Positions 17,174 to 25,923 of a stretch of 64,000 nt of DNA are shown here, one piece after another. Source of the stretch: Rhodococcoides kyotonense (GTDB lineage Bacteria; Actinomycetota; Actinomycetes; Mycobacteriales; Mycobacteriaceae); NCBI RefSeq assembly GCF_001645385.1, contig NZ_LVHI01000012.1, forward strand, positions 858,169 to 922,168, given 5' to 3'. The translations under genes and the position numbers were made by a program. How positions within the stretch are numbered: the first letter of the stretch is position 1; each line of letters begins with the position of its first letter. The notes beneath the pieces were generated by a model. It was not told the DNA's origin. It did not search any database and was given only the letters and a program-made list of their open reading frames with translations.

Positions 17174-18145
17174 TCAGCCGCCCAGCGCGACGTCGACGAC
17201 CAATCCGTGGTGGTCCGAACCTTGAATGACGATGCGTTCCAACGACGTCGGCTGTGCGTCGTGCGTCAGGACGTGGTCGATGCCGATGATCGCCGGAAAC
17301 GACTTGTCCGTCGGATAGGTCGGCAGGATACCCACGCCCAATTGGTCTGCGGCGTCGGAATATCCGGCGTCGAGCAGTTCTCGGAACTGCTTGTGGGTGT
17401 AGGTGGTGTTGAAGTCACCGCTGACGACGACAGGCCGGTCACCAGCCGCAGCGGAGGCCATGGCGTCGCGCAGATCTCGCAGTTCCGACGTCCAGACATC
17501 CGGCGGCGTGACGTACGCGGGCCCCGGATGCACCGCAAGAATCTCGAAGGGCATCGAAAACTGAACCTGCGCAGTGAGATTGGTTGGCCCGTAGTAGCCG
17601 TCGAGCTCGCGCATATCCGTCAACGGGAAGCGGCTGTAGATGCCTGCGCCACCGCCACCGTTCTCGTCGGGCATCAAGTAGTGGTACGGCAGCAGGTCCT
17701 CGAGGCCCTGGTCGCGCAGACGCCCGGCCAGGGTCTCGGTCAATTCCTGCACCGTGAGGACGTCGACAGCCTCGGCGCGAACGGTTTTGATGAGGCTGAC
17801 GGGATCAGCCGCTCCGAACAGCAGATTCGCCTGCATCACGCGCACCGACGGGCCGTCGACCTCCTGTCCGTTCGCGAGGTACAGCGGACTGATCACAGTT
17901 GCACCCAATCCGATCAGTACCGCCGAGATCGCCAACAGGATCCAGCGGCGGAACACCAGGCAGATCAGCGCGGCCACGAGCGTGACCGTCAACAGAAGCG
18001 GCACGAACGACGCGAGGGCGATCAGCGGATTGATCGGCCTGTCGGAGAACATCGCGACGACGGCGACCGTGCCCGCTGCAACGCCTGCCAGTCCTGCCAG
18101 CTGAGCGACACGGCGCGCAACGACGTTCTCGGTGAACAAGCCCAT
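17174..18145 (-). CDS. membrane endonuclease/exonuclease/phosphatase (EEP) family protein
   Basis: This 323-residue protein has three N-terminal membrane segments (residues about 10-95), then an extracytoplasmic EEP domain. Its motifs are VMQANLLFG (Asn), TVQELTE (metal-binding Glu), VVSGDFNTTY (Asp/Asn), IIGIDHVLTH and GSDHHGLVVDV (catalytic His). Family members hydrolyse phosphodiesters, including nucleic acids and phospholipid headgroups; the substrate is not evident. ATG 18145 (MGLFTENVVARRV) is chosen because the upstream in-frame extension has no family counterpart. Confidence 0.85.
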   Translation of the reverse strand: MGLFTENVVARRVAQLAGLAGVAAGTVAVVAMFSDRPINPLIALASFVPLLLTVTLVAALICLVFRRWILLAISAVLIGLGATVISPLYLANGQEVDGPSVRVMQANLLFGAADPVSLIKTVRAEAVDVLTVQELTETLAGRLRDQGLEDLLPYHYLMPDENGGGGAGIYSRFPLTDMRELDGYYGPTNLTAQVQFSMPFEILAVHPGPAYVTPPDVWTSELRDLRDAMASAAAGDRPVVVSGDFNTTYTHKQFRELLDAGYSDAADQLGVGILPTYPTDKSFPAIIGIDHVLTHDAQPTSLERIVIQGSDHHGLVVDVALGG

Positions 18146-18232
18146 ACGAAACGGTAGCAACTGCGGCTTCGCCGCCGAATCGGTCCCACGTCGGTGCACA
18201 CCTTCGACGGTGCGGAAGACTCCACCCGCCCC

Positions 18233-18247
18233 TACCCCCCGGGGGTA
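18233..18247. promoter_or_regulatory. CsoR-type copper operator (chromosomal DUF6153 promoter)
   Basis: TACCCCCCGGGGGTA is the classic GC-rich CsoR/RicR-like box. It stands 8 bases before a -10-like TACGGT (18256-18261), which is 7 bases before the ATG at 18269. The element-borne DUF6153 gene has exactly the same spacing. Copper-induced derepression of the DUF6153-DUF305 pair is the expected behaviour. Confidence 0.75.
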
Positions 18248-18268
18248 TCAGCTGCTACGGTCTGACGC

Positions 18269-18649
18269 ATGCGTTCGTTCGGTCAACCCATTCGGCGGGC
18301 CGCTCCGGCCGCGCGTGGGCTGATTGTGGCGTTCGTGCTGTTCGGGGTGGTTCTGATGCATTCAGCGCCTCTTGCTGTGGGCGAACACCCCAGCATGCCG
18401 ATGTTCGCCGACAGTGTGCATCCGGTCGCCTTCGGGGAACACGACTGTTCGACGCCTCATCACATGATGCATCGGTGCGCCGGGACGATCACGACGTGGA
18501 CGGCGTTGACCTTCTCCACAACGGCGGTTGGTGACGTACCGAGAACCGTTGCTGCCCACAGCCGAACAGGCACCGCACGATCCGAATGGGGTCGCGCCCC
18601 GCCGTGGACGCTGTGGACGTTGGACCAGTCCGTTCTCCTGCGAGTGTGA
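18269..18649 (+). CDS. DUF6153 family membrane/exported protein, copper-box controlled
   Basis: This 126-residue protein has an N-terminal membrane segment (LIVAFVLFGVVLMHS) and a His/Met/Cys motif, GEHDCSTPHHMMHRCAG (residues about 56-72), likely to bind copper. Its C-terminus is RAPPWTLWTLDQSVLLRV. The paralogue at 53964 shares GEHDC-x3-H-x-MMH-x-C and the C-terminus. It has no ribosome-binding site, and the ATG is 7 bases after a -10-like hexamer, so the transcript is probably leaderless. It is followed by a DUF305 gene, forming a copper-responsive pair. Confidence 0.75.
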   Translation: MRSFGQPIRRAAPAARGLIVAFVLFGVVLMHSAPLAVGEHPSMPMFADSVHPVAFGEHDCSTPHHMMHRCAGTITTWTALTFSTTAVGDVPRTVAAHSRTGTARSEWGRAPPWTLWTLDQSVLLRV

Positions 18650-18699
18650 CAGGTATTCAGACCGCACTGAAAACCATTCACTCACAGGGAGATCTACAG

Positions 18700-19305
18700 A
18701 TGAATACCAAGATTGCACTCGGTGCAGCCGTTGCGGCGGCAGCACTCTTCGTCACTGGATGCAGCAACAGCACGACGGCGGACCACTCGGCGCATCCGTC
18801 CACGTCGGTTCAGGCTGCGCCGAGCCACGACGCGACTGCCGTCTACAACGACGCCGACGTCCACTTCGCCACGATGATGTATCCGCATCACGCACAGGCG
18901 ATCGACATGGCCGAACTTGTACCGGACAGGTCCACGAATGCGGAAGTGATCACGCTGGCGTCGGAGATCGAAGACGCTCAGAAGCCGGAAATGGACCAGC
19001 TCGCAGCACTTCTCGCTCAGTGGGGCCAGCCTGCCCCGTCGATGGACATGAGCGGAATGGACGGCATGGAGCACGGGCAGGGCGGCATGATGGTCCCCGA
19101 CGACACGGGCTCGTTGACGTCGCTGAGCGGACAGGAGTTCGATCGACGATGGCTGACGATGATGATCGAGCACCACATCGGTGCCGTCTCGATGGCTGAA
19201 GCGGAGATCGTCGACGGGTCGAACCCGGACGCGATCGCGATGGCTCAGTCGATCGTCGACACACAGAAGGCCGAAATCGAACGGATGCAGCAGCTGCTTG
19301 GTTAG
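18700..19305 (+). CDS. DUF305 lipoprotein, copper-associated
   Basis: This 201-residue lipoprotein has a signal with lipobox FVTGCSN, then two ferritin-like DUF305 repeats marked by ATMMYPHHAQAIDMAEL and TMMIEHHIGAVSMAEAE. The His/Met-rich motifs and a Met-rich linker (MDMSGMDGMEHGQGG) suit copper binding outside the membrane. The ATG at 18700 has AGGGAGA upstream. It is second in the pair after DUF6153. The element copy at 53252-53878 has the same domain layout. Confidence 0.85.
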   Translation: MNTKIALGAAVAAAALFVTGCSNSTTADHSAHPSTSVQAAPSHDATAVYNDADVHFATMMYPHHAQAIDMAELVPDRSTNAEVITLASEIEDAQKPEMDQLAALLAQWGQPAPSMDMSGMDGMEHGQGGMMVPDDTGSLTSLSGQEFDRRWLTMMIEHHIGAVSMAEAEIVDGSNPDAIAMAQSIVDTQKAEIERMQQLLG

Positions 19306-19387
19306 CCGAATCCCATCAGCGGGGGTACGGCCCATCGACACACGGTTCGTACCCCACTGCTGGGGGTTCATCTCAGGCGCAGCCGCC

Positions 19388-19528
19388 CTACTCCGGCGCC
19401 TGCTCGTCTTCCTCGGGTTCGAAGGACGATTCCGACGTGTGCCCGACGGCCACTCCTTCGTCGGTGTCCGGGATGGAGCCGTCCTTCCCGAGACCCTCGT
19501 CGTCTGTGCGACCTGTGTCAGTAGCCAT
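19388..19528 (-). CDS. 46-residue acidic protein
   Basis: A small gene with a very strong ribosome-binding site, AGAAGGAGG, five to six bases before ATG 19528. The product is highly acidic and disordered (MATDTGRTDDEGLGKDGSIP... ending EPEEDEQAPE). No family is recognised. It lies upstream of no obvious partner on its strand; the gene at 19591-20028 is also minus-strand and ends 62 bases before its start, so a shared transcript is possible. Confidence 0.6.
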   Translation of the reverse strand: MATDTGRTDDEGLGKDGSIPDTDEGVAVGHTSESSFEPEEDEQAPE

Positions 19529-19590
19529 CGTCGACCTCCTTCTGGGGTTGCGGGTGGGTACCTCGGCCGCGTCGGGCCGAAACTCGGCAG

Positions 19591-20028
19591 TCAGGGCCGC
19601 GAGTCATGACGCGGGTGGCCGTGGGTGCGCCGCTTTTCCTTCATCTCCGACTCGAACACGTGACGTTTTCCGTCCTGCAGGGCGTTTCGGATCGCGCGCT
19701 CTTCCTCGCGGAACGCGGTCCAGTAGTTGTCGTCGAAATCTTCGACGATCTGGAACGTCCATCGACCGGCGAGAACGTTGCGCCCGATCAGTTCCGTGGT
19801 CAGGCGGTCTGCATGTTCGGCGTGCCCGCTGTCCCGCAGCTCCTGCACTGCCTCGTCGAGAAGCAGGTCTGCGTGCCCGATCAGCTGGTGCAACTCGTAG
19901 AGATGCCCTCGCGCCCGCTCGACGTACTCGAGTGCCTCGGACACCTTCCCGACGGCGGCGATCGTGTCGTCGTCCGCGCCCTCGGGGCGAAGGTGGTCTT
20001 TGTCCGGTCCATCTGTCGATTCGCTCAC
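19591..20028 (-). CDS. conserved hypothetical helical protein
   Basis: The product is about 145 residues, mostly alpha-helical, with EALEYVERARGHLYELHQLI, HADLLLDEAVQEL and WTFQIVEDFDDNYWTAFREE and a basic C-terminus. I choose GTG 20028 (MSESTDGPDKDH); a TTG at 20061 gives an 11-residue longer form. The family pattern resembles small actinobacterial proteins of unknown role. It is divergent from the STAS gene. Confidence 0.6.
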   Translation of the reverse strand: MSESTDGPDKDHLRPEGADDDTIAAVGKVSEALEYVERARGHLYELHQLIGHADLLLDEAVQELRDSGHAEHADRLTTELIGRNVLAGRWTFQIVEDFDDNYWTAFREEERAIRNALQDGKRHVFESEMKEKRRTHGHPRHDSRP

Positions 20029-20145
20029 CGCTTCGGAGTTTCCCGCAGTCCATGCGAGCAAACCGCGAGCGAGACCTCTCGACGCATGTGGCTATGGTTG
20101 ATTCTGATCTACGGCGCCGTCGGGGCGACAGGAAAGGCTTTACTC

Positions 20146-20523
20146 ATGACGATCGACAATGCTCAGCCCGGTTCACTCGTGGTCCTCGTGACCCGGAAGG
20201 GTTCGACGACCGTAGTGTCCGTTCGTGGTGTCGTGGACCTGCAGACGGCACCTCAGCTGACCGAGTCCATCGACGCCGTGCTCGCCGAGAACGTGCCGAC
20301 GACGCTCATCGTCGATCTCACCGACGTGTCCTTCCTGGCCTCCGTCGGAATGACGGTGCTGATCGAGGTCAGTCGACGCGTCGCCGGCACAGCGCACTTC
20401 GCGGTGGTGGCCGACGGTCCGACGACCAAGCGGCCGATGACGCTGATGGGGATCGACCAGATGATCACCGTGCACACCGACCTCGACGCGGCCCTGGCTG
20501 CAGTTTCGAGCAACGGCGAATAA
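20146..20523 (+). CDS. STAS-domain anti-sigma factor antagonist
   Basis: This 125-residue single STAS domain begins MTIDNAQPGSLVVLV. The key loop is IVDLTDVSFLASVGMTVLIE, with the Ser of the D-x-S/x-x-S phosphorylation region present (FLASVGM). Its partner is the HATPase gene that starts 30 bases downstream. The pair fits a partner-switching module, in which the kinase phosphorylates the STAS protein and sequesters a sigma factor. The ATG at 20146 follows an AGGAAAGG patch. Confidence 0.85.
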   Translation: MTIDNAQPGSLVVLVTRKGSTTVVSVRGVVDLQTAPQLTESIDAVLAENVPTTLIVDLTDVSFLASVGMTVLIEVSRRVAGTAHFAVVADGPTTKRPMTLMGIDQMITVHTDLDAALAAVSSNGE

Positions 20524-20552
20524 CGGGACGACGACGGGTGGGTGAAGTAGAC

Positions 20553-21032
20553 GTGGCCGGGTATGACGCTTCCATGGTTGTCCACTCACCCATCAGTCCG
20601 ACCGTCGCGACGTCGACCGCTGCCCCGCTCGAACTGGTGATCGCGGACGTACCTGCCACCCCCAGCCGCGCCGGCGCCGTCAGACATGCCGTCGCTTCGT
20701 GGCTCGATGCGGCCGCGATCGATTCCAGTCGACGCCCAGACGTCGAGCTCGCCGTGTACGAAGCGCTGGCCAACACTGTCGAACACGCCTACCGAGACTT
20801 CGATGTCCCGGGAACGTTCACCGTTCGAGCCGCGTTCTCGGCGCTCGAACAGACCCTGGAGGTGGCAGTGGTCGACCATGGTCGGTGGCGGCCACCCACA
20901 CCGAATCCGATGCGCGGCAACGGTTTACCGCTTATTTCGGCGGTGACGAGCGTCTCGTCCGTAGCTCCGTCGCGCGAAGGCACGTCCGTCGTGATGCGGT
21001 GGGACGCAGCCGCACTCGCGGGAGCCCTGTAG
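20553..21032 (+). CDS. RsbW-like HATPase anti-sigma kinase
   Basis: The product is about 159 residues with a GHKL fold: ELAVYEALANTVEHAYRDF (N-box with Glu and Asn), VAVVDHGRWRPP (G1-like) and RGNGLPLISAVTSV (G2). It is the expected partner of the upstream STAS protein. The start is ambiguous: GTG 20538, GTG 20553 and ATG 20574 are all in frame, and 20553 is used here. No sigma factor gene adjoins, so the target lies elsewhere. Confidence 0.82.
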   Translation: MAGYDASMVVHSPISPTVATSTAAPLELVIADVPATPSRAGAVRHAVASWLDAAAIDSSRRPDVELAVYEALANTVEHAYRDFDVPGTFTVRAAFSALEQTLEVAVVDHGRWRPPTPNPMRGNGLPLISAVTSVSSVAPSREGTSVVMRWDAAALAGAL

Positions 21033-21148
21033 CGACCAAACCCGAACAGCGTCGAAACCGCCTGGTACGTATTCGGTGAATGCTTCCGCTGAGCGCCGAT
21101 GCGTGACAACGTGGGATGTGCGCGTCGACCACGACCCTGAGGGTTTCG

Positions 21149-21862
21149 ATGAACGACAATGCACAGCATCTCCACAGCCAGATTGCCGAACTGGCGCGTT
21201 CGATTCACACGTCGGGCGACCCCGACCCTTCCACCGAAGAAGGAATCTTGGCCGACGTGACCACATGGGCGGCGAAATTCATGACGGCCGTCGATCATGC
21301 CGGGGTCAGTCTCATCCACCGTCACAACAAGAAGTACGACTTCCAGGCCGTTGCCCCGACCGGTGACATCCCACGATTCATCGACCAACTGCAGGACAGG
21401 TACGACGCCGGCCCGTGCCTCGATGCCATCCGGAGTCACGGCACCGTTCTGGTTCAGGACTTCGGCCAGGAAACCCGCTGGCCGCTGGTGGCCGACGCCA
21501 TCGTCGACCAGACGCCCGTGCGGGCCAGTCTGTCGATGCTCCTGTACACCGACACGCAGTCGATCGGCGCGCTCAACCTGTACTCCGAGACGCCCAGCGC
21601 GTTCGATCAGGACATGATCGAGCAGGCCGAGGCTTTGGCAACGCATGTAGCAGTCGGGATCTCTCGCGTCAGACGGGACGAACAGTTCAAGTCGGCCCTG
21701 GCGTCGCGCGACATGATCGGGCAAGCGAAGGGGATGATCATGGAACGCTTCAGCATCGACGCATTGCAGGCCTTTCGACTCCTCAGTCGGCTGTCCCAGG
21801 ATCGCAACATTCCGGTCACCGAGATCGCGAAGCAACTCGTCGAGGCGGGCCGCGAGGCGTGA
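21149..21862 (+). CDS. GAF-ANTAR domain regulator
   Basis: This 237-residue protein begins MNDNAQHLHSQIAELAR. The GAF domain is at about 45-180 (DRYDAGPCLDAIRSHG, SIGALNLYSETP) and the ANTAR domain at 185-237 (MIGQAKGMIMERFSIDALQAF, then IPVTEIAKQLVEAG). Expected role: signal-dependent RNA-binding antiterminator. It follows the STAS/HATPase pair with a 117-base gap. ATG 21149, with GAGGG upstream, is preferred to the in-frame ATG 21116. Confidence 0.88.
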   Translation: MNDNAQHLHSQIAELARSIHTSGDPDPSTEEGILADVTTWAAKFMTAVDHAGVSLIHRHNKKYDFQAVAPTGDIPRFIDQLQDRYDAGPCLDAIRSHGTVLVQDFGQETRWPLVADAIVDQTPVRASLSMLLYTDTQSIGALNLYSETPSAFDQDMIEQAEALATHVAVGISRVRRDEQFKSALASRDMIGQAKGMIMERFSIDALQAFRLLSRLSQDRNIPVTEIAKQLVEAGREA

Positions 21863-21917
21863 AGCACCGGTGGTCCGCCACAACCGTCTATCGGCTGCCG
21901 CGTGACATCGATGCGCC

Positions 21918-22610
21918 TCAACCGAGCGCGAACGCCACCAAAAACCCCGCAGCCGTTGCCATTCCGACCCACCAGCCGCCGTCGCGATAGGCCTCGGGCA
22001 TCAGCGAGTCCGCGAGGACCGCCAGCGTCGCCCCACCCGCGAACGCCTGCACCGTCGAGATTCCGGTTTCGGGGATGACATCCGACAGCAGATAGCCGAC
22101 GACGGTCACACCGACCAGGACCGCCGCGGTCACGCTCCACAATCCGAGCGCGCGAGAGTGGTTGAAGCCATGCTGATCCCTCATCAACGCTGCGCCGCCG
22201 ACCGCTTCGGGCACGTTGCCCACCGCGACCGCGACCAGCAGCACGATTCCCCCGCCGCTGGTGAGCGACACCCCGAGCGCGGTGTTCTCGGGTACACCGT
22301 CGAGCACCGTGCCCAGCATCAGCGCCCACCCGATCGCCGCAGGGCCGAGTTTGTTCTCGATCAGATGATTGGCGACGACGTACACGCCCGCGCCGAGGAA
22401 CAACGCTCCCCCGGCGATCAGGATGCCGGCCTGCTCGAAGGCAGGCGCGAACAGTTCCGACGACACCGCGGCGATCATCGTGCCTGCACCGAACGCCATC
22501 ATCGCCGCCAGCACGGGTTTGGGTAGCGACCACCGCAAACCCACTGCCGCGCCGACGACCAGGGGCAGGGCGGTACCCACTCCGTACAGGGCAGCTCCGA
22601 ACGCGTTCAT
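21918..22610 (-). CDS. ZIP-family metal (zinc) transporter
   Basis: This 230-residue protein has about eight membrane segments. The ZIP signature in helix IV is present (LDGVPENTALGVSL), and helix V carries GNVPEAVGGAALM, together supplying the metal-site His/Glu/Asn-type residues. The cytoplasmic loop has no long His-rich stretch. Expected role: divalent metal import. ATG 22610 (MNAFGAALYGVG) is the natural start. The gene stands alone and no Zur box is visible. Confidence 0.85.
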   Translation of the reverse strand: MNAFGAALYGVGTALPLVVGAAVGLRWSLPKPVLAAMMAFGAGTMIAAVSSELFAPAFEQAGILIAGGALFLGAGVYVVANHLIENKLGPAAIGWALMLGTVLDGVPENTALGVSLTSGGGIVLLVAVAVGNVPEAVGGAALMRDQHGFNHSRALGLWSVTAAVLVGVTVVGYLLSDVIPETGISTVQAFAGGATLAVLADSLMPEAYRDGGWWVGMATAAGFLVAFALG

Positions 22611-22715
22611 CGTCGACGTATCGCCGCAATAATGCCTGCTCAAACGAAACGTGCTGCCGCCCAAGCGAAAACGGACATTCCGGCCATTCCTCGAGACGCT
22701 GCTGCCGCGGCGACG

Positions 22716-22826
22716 TCAGTCCTCGTCGTCCTCACGCAGGTCCCGCAGACCTTTGGCCACCCGCAGGCCGACGACCAGCGACAGCAGACACCACACCCCG
22801 AGAATCCCGACGACCCACCAGACCAT
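22716..22826 (-). CDS. 36-residue single-pass membrane protein
   Basis: A very short gene that encodes MVWWVVGILGVWCLLSLVVG, a membrane helix, then a basic patch and an acidic end, DLREDDED. The regular hydrophobic-then-charged layout supports a real small membrane protein despite a weak ribosome-binding site. It is upstream of the ZIP gene on the same strand (106-base gap). Function is unknown. Confidence 0.55.
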   Translation of the reverse strand: MVWWVVGILGVWCLLSLVVGLRVAKGLRDLREDDED

Positions 22827-22974
22827 TCAGTCAGTGTGACAGAAAAACTCTCCATTATCGGTATCGGAGATGGTTTTCCGGCATGAAAACATGTGGGTTC
22901 GCGCCCCGGGCGTCGTGGTAGTCGGTTTGGTGTTGGATGGACCTACGCTGCCGACCGATGTGAACGGATGACCC

Positions 22975-25164
22975 ATGCGCGACCCAACGGACGACCCGGC
23001 AATCCTGCGGGCTCTACTCGAGTTCTCACCGGACATGCTTGCGTTGTCCGAGTTCTCCGGGCGCGTCGTGTATGTCAACCCGGCGGGCCTCTCGCTGGTC
23101 GGTTTGTCCGAGCTACCGGAGAGCCCGCACCTGAGCACGTCGGAGTTCTTCACCCCGCGCGGCCTCGAGGTGTCGTCGCAGGTCGAGAACGGTCTGAGCA
23201 CCATCGGCTTCTGGCAGGGCAGGAGCGAGCTGCGTCATCACGTGACCGGGACGGGCATTCCCGTCGTGGTCACGACATTCGTCGTTCGCCGCGACGGCGG
23301 CAAGCCCGACCTCATCGCATCGATGATCCGCGACCGGACCGAGGGCGCTCGACGCGATCGCGAACTCGAGGCATCCGTCATCGCGGCGCGTCGTAGCGCG
23401 GCGGAGAAGCACGCACTCGCCGATCTCGGTCGGCTGGCGGTGTCGGCCGAGCTCCCCGAGTTGCTCGACGCGGCCGCGGCAGCCGCGTCGACGCTCATGG
23501 GTGTCGAGTCCGCGGCCATCGCACGGCATGAACACCCCTCGGACGACTTTCTGCGCATCGACGCCGTGACGCGCGCGATGGGCGACAACCCCGTCGTCCC
23601 GTCGGGAGACAGATCGTTGGCCGGGTACGCGATCGAGCACAACGCGGCGACCGTCTGCACCGACACCGGTTCCGAATCACGCTTCGACACCGCCGCCATG
23701 GCAACACTGGGCCTCCACAGCGGCGTCGCGATCCCCGTTCCGATCGCGAGTTCCAACCCGTGGGGCGCCCTGTCGATCTACAGCACCGGGACCCGCGACT
23801 ACAGCGACCAGGAGGTCGAATTCCTCACCGCCATCACCAGCGTGCTGTCGACCGCGCTCAAACGGATCGATCTCGACAACGAACTCCGCATACGCTCCAT
23901 GCACGACTCTCTCACCGGACTTCCGAACCGAGCTTTGGCCTACGAGATCATCGACGACGCATTGGCAAGAGCGAGTGAGGAATCGACTTCCGTCGCATTG
24001 CTGCTGCTCGACATCGACGATTTCAAGGTCATCAACGACAGCCTCGGTCACGACGCGGGTGATCGTGCGCTGGTTCGGTTCGCGCACCGCCTGTCCGCCA
24101 CGGTTCGAGCCGAGGACACCGTTGCCCGACTCGGCGGCGACGAATTCTTGATCATCTGTGAACGCGTCGACGACATCACGCACGCGGAAAAGCTTGCGCA
24201 CCATATCTCGACGTCGATCGCCACACCGAAAGCGATGGACGAAGCACCCGTCCCGTTGAGCGGGAGCATCGGCATCGCCGTCTCGAAGCCGTCGTCGACG
24301 CGGAGACAGCTCGTGCATCAGGCGGATCTGGCGATGTATCGCGCGAAGGACAGCGGTGGCGGGTACGCCGTGTTCGACACCGGCGATCTGTACGACGCCG
24401 ATCGCGTCCGGTCGTTGTCGGTCGATCTCCGAAATGCACTCGCGCACAACCAGTTGCATCTCGTGTACCAACCGTTGGTCGACATCGCGACCGGCACGTT
24501 GGTCGCCGTCGAGGCGTTGGCCCGATGGGACCATCCGGTACACGGACTCGTGGAGCCGAGCGAGTTCGTTCCCGTCGCCGAAAGGACCGGTCTGGCAACG
24601 GCACTCGGATCCTGGGCGCTGCGCACCGCCTGCGCTCAGGCTGCGAAGTGGCGACGTTTCTCCGACGTCGAGATGCGCGTGAATGTCAGTGCGCTGCAAC
24701 TCCGTAACACCGCCTTTCCCGGCGAGGTGGCGGCGGTACTCGAAGAAACCGGCCTGCCACCGGGCGCACTCGGTCTCGAAATCACCGAGACCGTATGGGT
24801 GGCAGATACCTCACGGGTAGCCGACACGATCGCCGCGCTGCATTCGATGGGGGTTGCGCTGTTGCTCGACGACCTCGGCAAGGGCCACAGCTCCATCTCC
24901 TACCTGGACCGCTATCCGATGTTCGAGTGCTTCAAGATCGACAAGTCCTTCATCGCGAAACTCCCCACACCGCGCGCCACCGCGGTCGTGACGGCCATCG
25001 TCGCGCTCGCCAAGGCGTTCGGCGTGACCGTCGTCGGCGAAGGCGTCGAGACCCGGGAGCAGCTCGACGCACTGGCCGCGACCGGCTGCGACCTCGCGCA
25101 GGGGTACCTCTTCGGCCGGCCCATGAGTGCGGACGATCTGACGGCGACCCTTCCGCGCAGATAA
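22975..25164 (+). CDS. PAS-GAF-GGDEF-EAL cyclic-di-GMP enzyme
   Basis: This 729-residue soluble signalling protein has a PAS domain (about 10-125), a GAF domain (about 150-300), a GGDEF domain (about 310-465; RLGGDEF intact near 385, I-site RAED five residues before GGDEF) and an EAL domain (about 480-725). EAL catalytic residues are all visible: VEALARW, MRVNVSAL, LEITETVW, LLLDDLGKGHSS, FKIDKSFI and VGEGVETR. Both diguanylate cyclase and phosphodiesterase activities are therefore possible, with product inhibition of the cyclase. No membrane segment is present, so it is cytoplasmic. Confidence 0.9.
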   Translation: MRDPTDDPAILRALLEFSPDMLALSEFSGRVVYVNPAGLSLVGLSELPESPHLSTSEFFTPRGLEVSSQVENGLSTIGFWQGRSELRHHVTGTGIPVVVTTFVVRRDGGKPDLIASMIRDRTEGARRDRELEASVIAARRSAAEKHALADLGRLAVSAELPELLDAAAAAASTLMGVESAAIARHEHPSDDFLRIDAVTRAMGDNPVVPSGDRSLAGYAIEHNAATVCTDTGSESRFDTAAMATLGLHSGVAIPVPIASSNPWGALSIYSTGTRDYSDQEVEFLTAITSVLSTALKRIDLDNELRIRSMHDSLTGLPNRALAYEIIDDALARASEESTSVALLLLDIDDFKVINDSLGHDAGDRALVRFAHRLSATVRAEDTVARLGGDEFLIICERVDDITHAEKLAHHISTSIATPKAMDEAPVPLSGSIGIAVSKPSSTRRQLVHQADLAMYRAKDSGGGYAVFDTGDLYDADRVRSLSVDLRNALAHNQLHLVYQPLVDIATGTLVAVEALARWDHPVHGLVEPSEFVPVAERTGLATALGSWALRTACAQAAKWRRFSDVEMRVNVSALQLRNTAFPGEVAAVLEETGLPPGALGLEITETVWVADTSRVADTIAALHSMGVALLLDDLGKGHSSISYLDRYPMFECFKIDKSFIAKLPTPRATAVVTAIVALAKAFGVTVVGEGVETREQLDALAATGCDLAQGYLFGRPMSADDLTATLPRR

Positions 25165-25170
25165 AGGTGG

Positions 25171-25194
25171 GTTAGCCACGCCCCAGCCGGGTAA
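25171..25194 (+). promoter_or_regulatory. possible stress sigma (SigB/SigF-type) promoter
   Basis: GTTA at 25171-25174 and GGGTAA at 25189-25194 are separated by 14 bases, close to the GTTT-N14-16-GGGTAT pattern of group-3 stress sigma promoters. It stands 37 bases before the GTG of the GAF-ANTAR gene at 25231. One pattern match only. Confidence 0.35.
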
Positions 25195-25230
25195 GGACAG
25201 AAACGGGCGGGGGTAGCAGAAGGAGACAAG

Positions 25231-25923
25231 GTGCCCGACGCAAGTGTGGCCGAGTCGCGGATCGTGGAGATCAGCGAACGTTGCCTGACAGAAGTAGGTG
25301 TCGACGGTGTGGCCGTCGCAGTTCTGACCGACGACGCCGCCAACCGTGACCTTCTCCACGCCACGAGCGACGACGCCGCTCGGATCGACGAGCTGCAGTT
25401 CACCACCGGTGAAGGCCCGTGTTTGCGCGCGTTCGTTCGCGGCGAACCCGAGCTGCACGCGAACATCCAGGACGATGCGGCGTCATGGCCTACGTTCGCG
25501 TCGGAACTCGTCGGCGAACTGGGTGTGAACGCCGTCTTCGCCTTTCCCCTTCTCGACGGTGGCGCGAAGCTCGGTGTGCTCGAGATGTACCGTCGGGAAT
25601 CACGCCCGTTGACGGCGGAACAGTATGCGGCCGCCGAGCGTGCGGCAGCAGCGTTGGGAATGGCTGCGGTCGTCGAACTGGTCTCGTACGCAAGCACTCT
25701 CGAGAAGGGGACCATCGAGCAACATCAGGGCCCGTTCGCCCCGGAACGAGCCGACGTCAACATCGCCGTAGGAATTCTGTCAGCGACGCTCCGCGTGGCA
25801 CCGGAGGAAGCGTCGGCGCGGCTGCGGGCACGGGCGTTCGCCGAATCGAAGTCGATCTCGTCTCTCGCTCACGACATCGTGCACAACCGCAGTTCGATCG
25901 ACGACGACTCGCGGAGCGCGTGA
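25231..25923 (+). CDS. GAF-ANTAR domain regulator
   Basis: This 230-residue protein starts at GTG 25231, with AGAAGGAGA upstream. The GAF domain is at about 10-150 (FTTGEGPCLRAFVRGEPEL, FAFPLLDGGAKLGVLEMYRR) and the ANTAR domain at about 165-225 (ADVNIAVGILSATLRVAPEEA, SISSLAHDIVHNR). It closely resembles the partial protein at 1-678. It follows the GGDEF-EAL gene, and its stop overlaps the next gene's start (TGATG), so the two are coupled. Confidence 0.88.
   Translation: MPDASVAESRIVEISERCLTEVGVDGVAVAVLTDDAANRDLLHATSDDAARIDELQFTTGEGPCLRAFVRGEPELHANIQDDAASWPTFASELVGELGVNAVFAFPLLDGGAKLGVLEMYRRESRPLTAEQYAAAERAAAALGMAAVVELVSYASTLEKGTIEQHQGPFAPERADVNIAVGILSATLRVAPEEASARLRARAFAESKSISSLAHDIVHNRSSIDDDSRSA

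Noticed and set aside
22860-22895. Possible GTTT...GGGTT stress promoter before the GGDEF-EAL gene
   Set aside because: The spacing of 18 bases is too long and the -10 lacks the usual GGGTA(T); not convincing.
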